Assembly (NCBI RefSeq): GCF_006539165.1
Contig: NZ_BJMM01000018.1
Coordinates: 62,001-126,000, forward strand
Reading direction: 5' to 3'
DNA length: 64,000 nucleotides
From: Streptomyces cacaoi
Lineage (GTDB): Bacteria; Actinomycetota; Actinomycetes; Streptomycetales; Streptomycetaceae
This document shows positions 17,436-25,983 of this stretch, piece by piece. Within the stretch, counting starts at the first letter, position 1, and every line of letters begins with the position of its first letter. A model generated the notes under the pieces. It saw only the letters and a program-made list of their open reading frames with translations, did no database searches and was not told the DNA's origin. Position numbers and translations under genes: made by a program.

Positions 17436-19010
17436 GTGACCAAGAACTCCTCCCTCATCCCCGGTGACGCCCCCGGTGGCGCCGCCGGCAGCGCGCCCGG
17501 CAGCACACCGGGCAGCGTCGGCGGTACCCCCCTCGGCGGCGACGCGACGCCCGGCCCGGCGGCGACCCCGCCGGAGGGCGGCGGGCCCGGCGCCGCGCAG
17601 GACACCCTGCGGCCCCTCGGGCTGGGCACGCTGCTGCTCGGCGCCGCGCTGCCCGTCATCGACTTCTTCATCGTCAACGTCGCCTTCCCCAGCATCGAAG
17701 CCGATCTGCACGCCTCCTCCGCCGCCCTGGAGATGGTCGTCGCCGGCTACGCCGTCGCCTACGCCGCGCTGCTGGTCCTCGGCGGCCGGCTCGGCGACAG
17801 CCACGGCCGCAAGCGGCTCTTCCTGTGGGGCGCTGCCGCCTTCGGCGTCACCTCGCTCGCCTGCGGGCTCGCGCCCGGCGTGTGGTGGCTGATCGCCGCA
17901 CGCCTCGCCCAGGGCGCCGCCTCCGCGCTGCTGTTCCCGCAGATCCTCGCAAGCATCCAGGCCACCACCGAGGGCGCCCGACGCGCCCGCGCCGTCGGGC
18001 TGTTCGGCTCCGTCAGCGGGCTGTCCATCGTGCTCGGGCAGATCCTCGGCGGGGTGCTGGTCGCCGCCGACCTGGGCGGCACCGGCTGGCGGGCGATCTT
18101 CCTCGTGAACGTGCCCGTCGTCGCGCTCACCCTGCTGCTCGGGGCCCGCCACGTCCCCGACAGCCGCTCCGCGCACCCCGCCAAGGGCGACCTGGCGGGC
18201 ACCGTGCTGCTCGCCCTCACCCTCTCGGCGCTGCTGCTGCCGCTCACCGAGGGGCGCGCCGCCGGGTGGCCGCTGTGGTCCGTCCTGCTGCTGGTGGCCG
18301 CGCCCTTCCTGGGCTGGGCCTGCTACGCCGTCGAACAGCGCGTCGAGCGCTCCGGCGGGACGCCGCTGCTGCCGCCCTCGCTGCTGCGCCAACCCGGCGT
18401 ACGGCGCGGCGCCCTGGCCGGGCTGCCGATCTTCCTCGGGTTCAGCAGCTGGATGTTCGAGATCGCCTTTGTCCTCCAACAGGGGCTGCGCTTCGGCGCA
18501 TTGACGGCCGGGCTCACCCTGGTACCGATGGGCGTCGCCCAGTTCGCCTCGTCCGTCGCCGCGTCCCGGCTGACCGAACGGCTCGGCACCGGGCGGGTGC
18601 TGACGCTCAGCGCGCTCGTCCAGGCGGCCGGGCTGCTCGCCGTCATCGCGCTCGTGCACACGCGGCCGGCCGGGCTGCCGCCGCTCGTGCTGGCGCCCGC
18701 GCTGCTGCTGTGCGGGGCCGGGCAGGGTCTCCAGGTGCCCACCTATCTGCGCATCGTGCTGTCCGCCGTCCCCACCGCGCGGGCCGGCGCCGGCACCGGG
18801 CTCGCCGCGACGATCCAGCAGTCCTGCCTCGCCCTCGGTGTGGCCACGCTCGGCTCCCTCTTCCTCGCGCTCGTCCCGCACCTGGGCATGTCCGGCGCCC
18901 TGGCCGTCGCCCTGCTGGTGCAGATCGCCGGGCTCGTCGCGCTGGCCGCACACGCCCTGTTCGGGGCGCGGCGGACCGGAGGCGACGCCGGCGGACGGCG
19001 CACGCCGTGA
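17436..19010 (+). CDS. MFS drug exporter, DHA2 type
   Basis: 524 aa, GTG at 17436. The first ~55 residues are a Gly/Pro/Ala-rich cytoplasmic tail. About 14 membrane segments follow, with LPVIDFFIVNVAFPSIEADL in helix 1, GGRLGDSHGRKRLFLWG (motif A) and a helix-5 region QILGGVLVAADLGGTGWRAIF typical of DHA2 exporters. No ribosome site is clear, so translation may be leaderless. It is divergent from the frameshifted XRE-MmyB gene; if that regulator is truly broken the exporter may be deregulated. Substrate unknown. Confidence 0.92.
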   Translation: MTKNSSLIPGDAPGGAAGSAPGSTPGSVGGTPLGGDATPGPAATPPEGGGPGAAQDTLRPLGLGTLLLGAALPVIDFFIVNVAFPSIEADLHASSAALEMVVAGYAVAYAALLVLGGRLGDSHGRKRLFLWGAAAFGVTSLACGLAPGVWWLIAARLAQGAASALLFPQILASIQATTEGARRARAVGLFGSVSGLSIVLGQILGGVLVAADLGGTGWRAIFLVNVPVVALTLLLGARHVPDSRSAHPAKGDLAGTVLLALTLSALLLPLTEGRAAGWPLWSVLLLVAAPFLGWACYAVEQRVERSGGTPLLPPSLLRQPGVRRGALAGLPIFLGFSSWMFEIAFVLQQGLRFGALTAGLTLVPMGVAQFASSVAASRLTERLGTGRVLTLSALVQAAGLLAVIALVHTRPAGLPPLVLAPALLLCGAGQGLQVPTYLRIVLSAVPTARAGAGTGLAATIQQSCLALGVATLGSLFLALVPHLGMSGALAVALLVQIAGLVALAAHALFGARRTGGDAGGRRTP

Positions 19011-19090
19011 GCCGACGGCCGACGCCCGCCCCCCGGCGGCCCTGCCCTCACCCCGCCCCAACTCGCCTCGGCAGGGCGTAGCTTGGATGC

Positions 19091-19441
19091 ATGTCTTCCA
19101 TACTCGTGATCGGTTATGACGCGCGCACTGTTCCCGGCCTCGACGCCGAGGCGATCCACTCCGGGGTCGAAGCGGAGCTGGAGCGCCTCCGCGAGCAGGG
19201 GGTTCACGCCTCCCTGGCGCTCGTCGTCGCCGACGGGTCGGCCGAGGGCGTCATGCGGGACGCGCTGTCGCAGCGGGACTGGGATGTCGTGGTCGTCGGT
19301 GCCGGGATCCGGAGGCCGGACGAACTGGTCGGGCTGTTCGAGGAAGTGGTGGAGTGCGTAAGGCGGTTCGCGCCCGGGGCAAAGGTCGCGTTCAACACCC
19401 ACCCCGGGGACACGGCCGAGGCGGCCCTCCGCCACCTGTGA
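19091..19441 (+). CDS. conserved hypothetical protein, Rossmann-like
   Basis: 116 aa, ATG at 19091. The alternating pattern (ILVIGYDARTVPGLDAEAI; SLALVVADGSAEGVMRDALS; WDVVVVGAGIRRPDELVGLFEEVV; AKVAFNTHPGDTAEAAL) suggests a small alpha/beta fold of four strands. I recall similar small proteins in Streptomyces annotated only as hypothetical; no catalytic motif is visible. It lies 245 bp upstream of the EACC1-caspase pair on the same strand, separated from it by 11-bp repeats, so it is probably a separate unit. Confidence 0.7.
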   Translation: MSSILVIGYDARTVPGLDAEAIHSGVEAELERLREQGVHASLALVVADGSAEGVMRDALSQRDWDVVVVGAGIRRPDELVGLFEEVVECVRRFAPGAKVAFNTHPGDTAEAALRHL

Positions 19442-19493
19442 GCACCTCCGCACCGGTGCCGCGTCCCTTTCACCGCCGCGCGCCGGTGCTGCG

Positions 19494-19537
19494 TTCCTTC
19501 GACGGCCCTTCGACGTTCCTTCGACGTTCCCCCGACG
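19494..19537 (+). repeat. four 11-bp direct repeats (TTCCTTCGACG), SARP-like operator
   Basis: Four exactly contiguous 11-bp units at 19494, 19505, 19516 and 19527: TTCCTTCGACG, GCCCTTCGACG, TTCCTTCGACG, TTCCCCCGACG. One unit equals one helical turn, so a core of the TTCGACG type recurs on the same DNA face with a 4-bp spacer. This is the layout of SARP (OmpR-type activator) binding sites in Streptomyces. It is 149 bp upstream of the EACC1 start. A looser copy of the flanking sequence (CCGGTGCCGCGTCCCTT) occurs about 30 bp before. Confidence 0.7.
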
Positions 19538-19685
19538 TGCCGTCAACCCGTCGGCGGGAACGGGTGGTCGAGCCGGTCGGGCGCAGGAACGCCCGCTCCC
19601 GTCGCGGTCGGGTCACAATGCAACCCACCGCGGGCCACGGTCCGAGGGGGTTCCGTCTCATGGGCACTGAGGTCGAGGGGGACAT

Positions 19686-20174
19686 GTGCGGCTACGCATC
19701 GGAGACGACGGCACGGCCACCACAGGCACGGCCGACGACGGTGGTGACCTCACCGGGCTGTTCGCGGACTGGCTGGCCGAGGACCGGTCGGTGGGCCGGT
19801 ATGTCACGCTCACTCGCGAACGTCCGGGACCGGCCGACGGCGGGATGTCCGGCGGGCTGCTGGAGTGGATCAGCCTGGGCCTGAGCGCCGGCTTCTCCAC
19901 TGCCGGGTTGATCTACTCCCATCTGAACTTCCGCGCCTCCCTTCCACCGCGCCGGCGGCCGGGCGCGCGGCTGGTGATCGAGCACAACGGTCTGCGGATG
20001 GTGATCGAGGAGGGCAGCCCGGAGGACGCGGCCCGCCTCGCCCGGCTCCTGAGCGACACCGAGGACAGCGGGAGCGACACACCGCCTCGCCGCTCGGGCC
20101 CGGACGGCGAGGACGGCGAGGACGGCGCCCGGCCGTCCGCCGGGGACGACGGGGCGGCGAGCGGTGCTTCCTGA
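19686..20174 (+). CDS. effector-associated constant component EACC1-like protein
   Basis: 162 aa, GTG at 19686 with GAGGGGGA upstream. The pattern agrees with the EACC1 family: an N-terminal beta strand (MRLRIGD), a short helix DLTGLFADWLAEDRSVG, a strand with TLTRERPG, a central hydrophobic Gly-rich segment (LLEWISLGLSAGFSTAGLIY) that may be membrane-associated, then RLVIEHNGLRMVIEEGSPED and an acidic disordered tail. EACC1 proteins were described computationally as the constant partner of predicted bacterial conflict systems, next to variable effectors such as caspases, trypsins or TIR proteins. The gene overlaps the caspase gene by 11 bp, so the products are probably made together. The family call is from recall, not search. 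Confidence 0.75.
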   Translation: MRLRIGDDGTATTGTADDGGDLTGLFADWLAEDRSVGRYVTLTRERPGPADGGMSGGLLEWISLGLSAGFSTAGLIYSHLNFRASLPPRRRPGARLVIEHNGLRMVIEEGSPEDAARLARLLSDTEDSGSDTPPRRSGPDGEDGEDGARPSAGDDGAASGAS

Positions 20175-22815
20175 CCCGCACAGGAGCCGTGCGGTGCTGG
20201 TCGGGATCGGCGACTACACGCACGCCGGGCTGGCCGCCATGCCGGCGGCGGCGACGGGCGCGGCCCACACGGCCCGGCTGCTCCGCGAACCCGCGATCTG
20301 GGGACTCCCGCGCGAACACGTCACCGTCCTCGCCTCCGACAGCACACAGGAGCAGATCCTGACGGCTGCCAGGGACGCCGCCCTGGCCACGGAGGACACG
20401 CTGGTGGTGTACTTCGCCGGGCACGGACTACGGGACCGGGCCGAGCGCCTTCACCTGGCGCTGGCCGACGCCGATCCCGACTATCCGCAGATCGGCACCC
20501 TGCCCTACCGCCTGCTCCGCGACCTGATCAGGCAGGCCGGCCACCGGGCCAAGCACAGGGTCACCATCCTGGACTGCTGTTACAGCGGGATCGCCGGTGG
20601 CATGTCCCCCGGGGCCCCGACCCGGGACGACCTGGCCACCGCGCTCGACGAAGACTCCGAGGGGCAGGCCGGTGCACACGGCGGAGCGGCTCACGGGTGG
20701 GACGAGAGCGGCTACGGTGACTGCGTCCTGACGTCGGCACCACCGCACAGCCGCTCGTTCGTGCGGCCCGGCGCCGCGTTCCCCGAGTTCACGGGGGAAC
20801 TGATCGCCACGCTGGAGGCGGGCATCAGCGGAGCCGGACCCGAGATCAGTCTGGAGCACATCTGGCTCCGGGTACGCGGCCGTATGCGCGGTCGCGACAG
20901 CCCCGAACCACAGCTGTTCGCGCAGAACGACGTCACGCGCCACATCCACTTCCGCAACCGCTCACCCCACGAACACGGGGAGCAGGAAGCCGCACCTGAT
21001 CCGGAACCCGGGCCCTCGGCCGCCCACGTCGCGGCTCGGGATGCCGCCGAGCACGCCGCCCGCACCGTCCCGGACCGCTTCACCAAGTCGGATCTGCTGG
21101 CCAGGATCGCCTCCGCGACGGTCGCGGTCGACCCCGGCAAGGCGCGGCAGTTGGTCGACGAGGTCGTGCAGGCCGCCCACGCCCTCACCGACCCCTCCCA
21201 GAGAGCTCGCCTTCTCACCGGTGCGGCCACCTGCCTGGCCGCACTGGATCCGCCGCGGGCGCGGAGTCTCGACGAAGAGGGCGAGAAGGCCGTGCTGGGG
21301 ACGGCGGACCCCGATGCGAGGGCTGCCGGGCTGATCGACCTGGCGTACGCGGTGGTCGACGCGGACCGCGACCGGGCGACCTGGCTCCTGGAGAAGGCGG
21401 AGGAGGCGTTGCACGGTCTCCCGGATACGCGGCACAAGGCCGCGAGGTTCTGGAGGCTGTCGGTCGTCGTCGGCGAGGTCGAGCCGGCGTGGCGTCAGCG
21501 TCTGCGGGAACACTCCGCACACCTCTACCGGGTCGTCCACGAAAGGGAGCGGTTCGAGGAGGACGCGCGCCGTTCACCGGAAGGCACACATCGGGCCCGG
21601 GAGGTCAGAGCCGCCACCGGCCCGGAGTGGGGGCGGCGGGTGGTGGAACTGTCCGCCACAGCAAAGGACATGGCCCTTGACCGCCACTACCACCAGGCGT
21701 TGGAGCTGCTGGAAGAGGCGGAGCAGGCACTTCCTGGTATCGCCCTGGACGAGAAGGCGGAGGCTCTCAGCGCACTCACCGGAGCGCTGCCCTTCATCAC
21801 GGCGGCGGCCGCGACCCTCCCCGACCGTGTCGTCGATCTCGCGGGGAGGCTGCGCAGCGTCGTCTGGGGCTGCGCCGACCAGGCGCTGGGCGACCGGTTG
21901 ATCGGCGTCGCGCGGACGCAGGCCGGCGCCGCGTACCAGTTGGCGGAGAGGGATCCCCGTCGGGCCGTGGGCCTCCTCCGCGTGGCCCAGGCCGTCAAGC
22001 CGCAGCTCGACGTCCCGCAGCAGCGCCGCTTGGACCGCTCCATCGCGCGCGACATCGCCCACGTCGGGAAGTACCTTGCTCCGGTGGACGCCGAGCAGGC
22101 GGCGGAGCTGGCCCACGAGGCGATATCCATCGCCCGAACGCCGGAGGGCGACCTGTCCCTGGAACTGGCGTCGGCGCTGAGCGTGCTGGCCCTGGCCGGC
22201 ACACACCTCGCCGTCGCCTCCCCGGGCCGGGCGGACGAACTCTTCGCCGAGGCCGAGGCCGTGGCTCACCACCTCCCGGAGCAGCGGCGGGTGTTCGCGC
22301 TCCGAGACGTCGCGCGCGCACTGACCGCTGCGGGAGAGGCCGTTGCGGCAGAGGACCCCGCCCGGGTCGACAGATACGTCCCCGGGCTCGAACACCTGCT
22401 GAGGAGCATTCCGGAGGAGGAGCGGAGCTTTCCCCGGACAGCCATGGCGCACGCCCTGGTCGTCGCCGGGAAAGCGCTGATCGGGAGCGACCCCGACCGG
22501 GCGCGCGGCTACGCCCGCGAAGCCGAGCGCCTCGTATGCCGGATCCCGGCCGGGGACGAGCTGCGTGACCACGGGCTGTTCTACGTGGGGAGCCTCCAGC
22601 CCGCACTCGTCCGACACAGTCCGGGCTGGGCCGACCGCGCCAGACGGACAGCCGAGAGCATCACGGACGAGCAGCTGAAGTCGGTCGCGCTACGCGATGT
22701 GGTCATGGCCCTGGCCCCCGCGGACACCGAGTACGCCGAACACCTCGCCCAGCGCGTCACCGACGCCGGTGACAGGGCCGGTGCACTGGCCGCGATAGCC
22801 GAGGCACGCCGGTAG
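20164..22815 (+). CDS. caspase-family peptidase fused to alpha-helical repeats
   Basis: 883 aa, GTG at 20164 inside the 3' end of EACC1. Residues 8-260 form a C14 caspase-like domain: SRAVLVGIGDYTHAGL, catalytic His87 in LVVYFAGHGLRD, catalytic Cys139 in TILDCCYSG, and a later DCVLTSAPPHSRSF segment. After a linker, residues ~290-883 are all-helical, with repeated blocks of the type DPxRARxLxxEAExxxxxLP and LxxVAxAL, resembling TPR-like or other solenoid repeats. No STAND/NACHT NTPase Walker motif is present. Inference: the solenoid senses a trigger or holds the protease inactive, and activation cleaves cellular targets (abortive defence or programmed death). It has no signal peptide, so it is cytoplasmic. 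Confidence 0.85.
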   Translation: MLPDPHRSRAVLVGIGDYTHAGLAAMPAAATGAAHTARLLREPAIWGLPREHVTVLASDSTQEQILTAARDAALATEDTLVVYFAGHGLRDRAERLHLALADADPDYPQIGTLPYRLLRDLIRQAGHRAKHRVTILDCCYSGIAGGMSPGAPTRDDLATALDEDSEGQAGAHGGAAHGWDESGYGDCVLTSAPPHSRSFVRPGAAFPEFTGELIATLEAGISGAGPEISLEHIWLRVRGRMRGRDSPEPQLFAQNDVTRHIHFRNRSPHEHGEQEAAPDPEPGPSAAHVAARDAAEHAARTVPDRFTKSDLLARIASATVAVDPGKARQLVDEVVQAAHALTDPSQRARLLTGAATCLAALDPPRARSLDEEGEKAVLGTADPDARAAGLIDLAYAVVDADRDRATWLLEKAEEALHGLPDTRHKAARFWRLSVVVGEVEPAWRQRLREHSAHLYRVVHERERFEEDARRSPEGTHRAREVRAATGPEWGRRVVELSATAKDMALDRHYHQALELLEEAEQALPGIALDEKAEALSALTGALPFITAAAATLPDRVVDLAGRLRSVVWGCADQALGDRLIGVARTQAGAAYQLAERDPRRAVGLLRVAQAVKPQLDVPQQRRLDRSIARDIAHVGKYLAPVDAEQAAELAHEAISIARTPEGDLSLELASALSVLALAGTHLAVASPGRADELFAEAEAVAHHLPEQRRVFALRDVARALTAAGEAVAAEDPARVDRYVPGLEHLLRSIPEEERSFPRTAMAHALVVAGKALIGSDPDRARGYAREAERLVCRIPAGDELRDHGLFYVGSLQPALVRHSPGWADRARRTAESITDEQLKSVALRDVVMALAPADTEYAEHLAQRVTDAGDRAGALAAIAEARR

Positions 22816-22853
22816 CCCGGACAGCGGCCTCCGGACTCCGTAGGGTGCAACGC

Positions 22854-23099
22854 ATGATGATGCTGGCGGAGTTGCTGCTGGAGTTGCTGCCCAGTCGGGT
22901 GCGGAGTCTCCGGCGCTTCGTGTGGGCCGCGGTGCTGCTCGCCGCGGTGGCGGCGATCGCCGCCTACGCGGCCGCGCGCACCTGGGGGGCCGGGTACGGC
23001 GACCGTGCGCTGTGGGCGGGGGTCGCCGGCGGGGTCGTGCTGCTCGGGTACGGGGTGGCGTTCCCGTTCGTGCGGGAGCGGTGGCAGCGCCAGGGGTGA
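22854..23099 (+). CDS. small two-helix membrane protein
   Basis: 81 aa from the ATG at 22854 (a GTG at 22845 and ATGs at 22857 and 22860 are alternatives). The N-terminus MMMLAELLLELLPSRVRSLRR is amphipathic and basic, followed by two membrane segments (about 24-44 and 54-72) and a short basic tail (VRERWQRQG). No family recognised. It starts 38 bp behind the caspase gene on the same strand, so it could be co-transcribed, but small proteins of this type are also common elsewhere in Streptomyces. Confidence 0.65.
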   Translation: MMMLAELLLELLPSRVRSLRRFVWAAVLLAAVAAIAAYAAARTWGAGYGDRALWAGVAGGVVLLGYGVAFPFVRERWQRQG

Positions 23100-23309
23100 G
23101 GCCGGCGGATGCCGGACGGCGGACGGCGGGGTCGCCCGTCGCCGTGGCGGTCCTCCGTGGAGCGGCGCCGGGCCGGCGCGCCGCACGGAGGCATACCGCC
23201 CCGGCCGGCTCCTCGCTCCCGAGCGCGCCGGGGCGACCCCGGCCCGGGGTCCTCGCTCCCGCCCCTCCCGACTCGCTCCCGAGCGCGCCGGAGCCGACCG
23301 GGAGCGCCG

Positions 23310-24269
23310 CTATTCGAGGAGGGTCCGGCTCCGTCGGTGCCGGGCTGCGATCGCCAGGGCCGGGAGGGGGGCGATCAGCAGGAGGAGGACGACCAGGTCC
23401 GGCAGCGACTGGATGAACCCCTCCGGCCGGGCGACGATCGCGCGGGTGCGGATGGCCGCGAACGCCGCGACGGGAAGCAGCCAGCGGTGGTCGCCGGTGG
23501 CGGCCGTCGCCACCCAGGCGGCGAGCAGCGCGGCGACCTCGACGACGAACAGACCGCGCTGGAAGACCGGGCTGATGGCGGTGGTGTGCAGGGCCCCGGC
23601 CACGAACAGGGCGAGCACGACGGGGAGCAGCCAGCGGTACGAGTGGCGCCGCAGCCGCCCCCGCCCGCGGACCGCGAGCACGGCGCAGGCGGCGCACAGC
23701 GTCCCCGACAGCGCCGGATCGCGGGCCGTCAGCGGGGCGCCCAGCCCGTAGTAGCCCAGGCCGGCCATCCCCTCGTCGCCGAAGAGCGTCGTGCTGGTGT
23801 ACGTGGCACCGGCCCAGACCATCGCCGCGGCGGCGGGCAGCGCGATCCACGGCCTGCCGCGCAGCAGGGCCGTCAGGCAGATCAGCGGGAGCAGCCCGTA
23901 GGGCAGGAGCCGCGTGCGGGTGTTCGCACCCTCCGCCCACGGGAACCAGCCGGAGAAGCGGAAGGCGATCGCCTCCCGGCCGGGGTCGATGTGCAGGGCC
24001 CAGTGCCAGACGTCCTGGAGATACGGCATCAGCGCCAGCGCGGCCAGGACGAGGGCGGTCAGCTGGATGCCGTCCAGCCACCACGGCCGGGAGGTGTCGT
24101 CGACGACGGCGCGGGCGCGGGCCTGCACCCCGGCGCGTACCAGGGCGGCGATCTCCCGGGGCGGGGGCCAGGAGCGGCCGGGGTACGCCTCGGCCAGGCA
24201 GGCCAGCAGTTCGTCGCCGTGCCGGGAGCGGTAGGGCTCGGGGTAGGCCGCGAGCAGCAGACGGTTCAT
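23310..24269 (-). CDS. polytopic membrane protein coupled to PadR
   Basis: 319 aa, ATG overlapping the padR stop (ATGA). The N-terminus LLLAAYPEPYRSRHGDELLACLAEAYPG matches the short cytoplasmic region seen in many membrane proteins encoded just after PadR regulators. A linker and about 7-8 hydrophobic segments follow (for example GIQLTALVLAALALMPYL and LPDLVVLLLLIAPLPALAIA). No transport motif is recognisable; function unknown. Being downstream of and coupled to padR suggests it is controlled by that repressor. Confidence 0.8.
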   Translation of the reverse strand: MNRLLLAAYPEPYRSRHGDELLACLAEAYPGRSWPPPREIAALVRAGVQARARAVVDDTSRPWWLDGIQLTALVLAALALMPYLQDVWHWALHIDPGREAIAFRFSGWFPWAEGANTRTRLLPYGLLPLICLTALLRGRPWIALPAAAAMVWAGATYTSTTLFGDEGMAGLGYYGLGAPLTARDPALSGTLCAACAVLAVRGRGRLRRHSYRWLLPVVLALFVAGALHTTAISPVFQRGLFVVEVAALLAAWVATAATGDHRWLLPVAAFAAIRTRAIVARPEGFIQSLPDLVVLLLLIAPLPALAIAARHRRSRTLLE

Positions 24270-24607
24270 GCGGGGGCCGCCCCGGCGTTCCGCGCGGGGC
24301 CGATGACGACGGCCGCCGCCTGCTGCATGCGCTGCGCCTCCCGGTGGAGGGCCGCGCCGCCGTCCTCGGTGAGCCGGTAGTAGCGCCGCGCCCGCCCGGC
24401 CACGATCTCCTCGTGTCCGGCGGCCACCAGCCCGGCCCGCTCCAGCCGCTCCAGCGCGCCGTAGAGCGTGCCGACGGCGATCCGCAGCCGCCCTTCGGTG
24501 GCCTGTTCGGCGGCCTTGATGATGCCGTAGCCGTGCAGCGGTCCGTCCAGGAGCGCGGCGAGGATGAAGTACTGCGGCTCCGTCAGGGACGGATTCTTTC
24601 GCGTCAT
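24266..24607 (-). CDS. PadR-family transcriptional regulator
   Basis: 113 aa, ATG at 24607. Compact PadR winged helix: SLTEPQYFILAALLDGPLHGYGIIKAAEQ, GTLYGALERLERAGLVAA and GRARRYYRLTEDGGAAL, then a short C-terminal dimerisation helix. A perfect 10-5-10 palindrome 7 bp upstream of its start is the likely autoregulatory operator. It forms an operon with the downstream membrane protein. Confidence 0.92.
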   Translation of the reverse strand: MTRKNPSLTEPQYFILAALLDGPLHGYGIIKAAEQATEGRLRIAVGTLYGALERLERAGLVAAGHEEIVAGRARRYYRLTEDGGAALHREAQRMQQAAAVVIGPARNAGAAPA

Positions 24608-24614
24608 GGAGCGA

Positions 24615-24639
24615 GCATATATCGGCGTGCGATATATGC
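24615..24639. promoter_or_regulatory. PadR operator palindrome
   Basis: GCATATATCG-GCGTG-CGATATATGC is a perfect inverted repeat, AT-rich within very GC-rich DNA. It sits 7 bp before the padR start codon and fits the ATAT-rich operators known for PadR-type repressors. Confidence 0.8.
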
Positions 24640-24698
24640 CTACCGCTCCGGCCGCCGTCGGCCGCGCCCGCGAGCGGACCCGCGGGCGCGGACCCGCG

Positions 24699-25799
24699 TC
24701 AGGCCCGGTGGTACTGGATGGGCGTGCGCGGTGCGGCGGACAGGGCCTGGGCCGCCTCGTTGGCCCAGTACGGGCGGCGCAGGAGTTCCCGGCCGAGGAG
24801 GACGGCGTCGGCCCGGCCGGAGGCGACGATCTCCTCGGCCTGCTGCGGCTCGGTGATGAGGCCGACGGCGCCGACGGGCATGCCCGTCTCGCTGCGCACC
24901 CGCTCGGCGAACGGCACCTGGTAGTTCGGCCCGGCCTCGATACGGGCGTCGGGCGCGTTGCCGCCGGTGGAGGTGTCGAGCAGGTCGACGCCGCGGGCGT
25001 GCAGCTCCTTGGCGAACCGGACGGTGTCGTCGCCGGTCCAGCCCTCCCGCTCGTCCTCGGGGTTCTCCGAGAGCCAGTCGGTGGCGGAGATACGGAAGAA
25101 CAGGGGGAGTTCCTCGGGCCAGACGGCGCGGACCGCGTCGACGACCTCCAGGGCGAAGCGGGTGCGGCCCTCGTGGTCGCCGCCGTACTCGTCGGTGCGG
25201 CGGTTGGTGAACGGCGAGAGGAACTCGTTGATCAGGTAGCCGTGCGCGCCGTGCACCTCGACGACGCGGAAGCCGGCCTCGTGGGCGCGGCGCGCCGTTT
25301 CGGCGAACTGGCCGACGAGGGTGCGGATCTCGTCCTTGGTCAGCTCCTGCGGCGCCGCGTGCGCGGCGTCGAAGGCGAGCGGGCTCGGGCCGACCGGCTG
25401 CCAGCCGTGGCCCTCACCCGGCGCGATGGGGGCGCCGCGGTCCACCCACGTGCGCTCCGTCGACGCCTTGCGCCCGGCGTGGGCGATCTGGATGCCGGGA
25501 ACGGTGCCCTGCTCGGTCAGGAAGCGGTTGATGCGCGCGAACGCCTCCTGCTGGCGGTCGTTCCACAGGCCCAGGTCCCACGGGCTGATGCGGCCGTCGG
25601 GGCGTACGGCGGTCGCCTCGGTCAGGACGAGCCCGGTGCCGCCGGCGGCGCGGGAGCCGAGGTGGGTGAGGTGCCAGTCGGTGGGGACGCCCTGGTCGGG
25701 CCCGTCGGGCGCGGCGGAGTACTGGCACATCGGGGCCATCCAGACCCGGTTGGGCACGGTCACCGACCGCAGGGCGAGGGGCTCGAACAGTGCGCTCAC
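24699..25799 (-). CDS. NADH:flavin oxidoreductase (old yellow enzyme, YqjM-like)
   Basis: 366 aa from the GTG at 25799, with GGAG 6 bp upstream; an in-frame TTG at 25811 is less likely. FMN-barrel motifs: PNRVWMAPMCQYSAAPDGP (with the Cys typical of the YqjM class), THLGSRAAGGTGLVLTEATAV, QIAHAGRKAS, VEVHGAHGYLINEFLSPFTNRRTDEYGG with the active-site residues, and the C-terminal phosphate loop ADAVLLGRELLRRPYW. It reduces activated C=C bonds with NAD(P)H. It is divergent from an ArsR regulator that probably controls it. Confidence 0.93.
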   Translation of the reverse strand: MSALFEPLALRSVTVPNRVWMAPMCQYSAAPDGPDQGVPTDWHLTHLGSRAAGGTGLVLTEATAVRPDGRISPWDLGLWNDRQQEAFARINRFLTEQGTVPGIQIAHAGRKASTERTWVDRGAPIAPGEGHGWQPVGPSPLAFDAAHAAPQELTKDEIRTLVGQFAETARRAHEAGFRVVEVHGAHGYLINEFLSPFTNRRTDEYGGDHEGRTRFALEVVDAVRAVWPEELPLFFRISATDWLSENPEDEREGWTGDDTVRFAKELHARGVDLLDTSTGGNAPDARIEAGPNYQVPFAERVRSETGMPVGAVGLITEPQQAEEIVASGRADAVLLGRELLRRPYWANEAAQALSAAPRTPIQYHRA

Positions 25800-25924
25800 G
25801 GCGCTCTCCAATCCGTGGGGGTGCGGGCCGGGTCGCGGCTCCGCCGTCCGTCGTCCGTGCCGGCCGGGGCGCGGGGCCGCCCGTGCGGGGGCTCACGACG
25901 GGCCGGGCAGGAAGTCCGGCCATT

Positions 25925-25976
25925 ACGGTAACCGTCGTACTACGAAGGCTGTCAAATTTCGATGACTGCCGTAGTA
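25925..25976. promoter_or_regulatory. ArsR/OYE divergent promoter with nested inverted repeats
   Basis: ACGGTAACCGT (25925-25935), TACTACG (25938-25944) paired with CGTAGTA (25970-25976), and GTCA...TGAC flanking AATTTCGA between them. TAGTAT at 25972-25977 could be a -10 for a leaderless ArsR transcript starting at the GTG at 25984. The region is AT-richer than its surroundings. Confidence 0.5.
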
Positions 25977-25983
25977 TGGCTGC

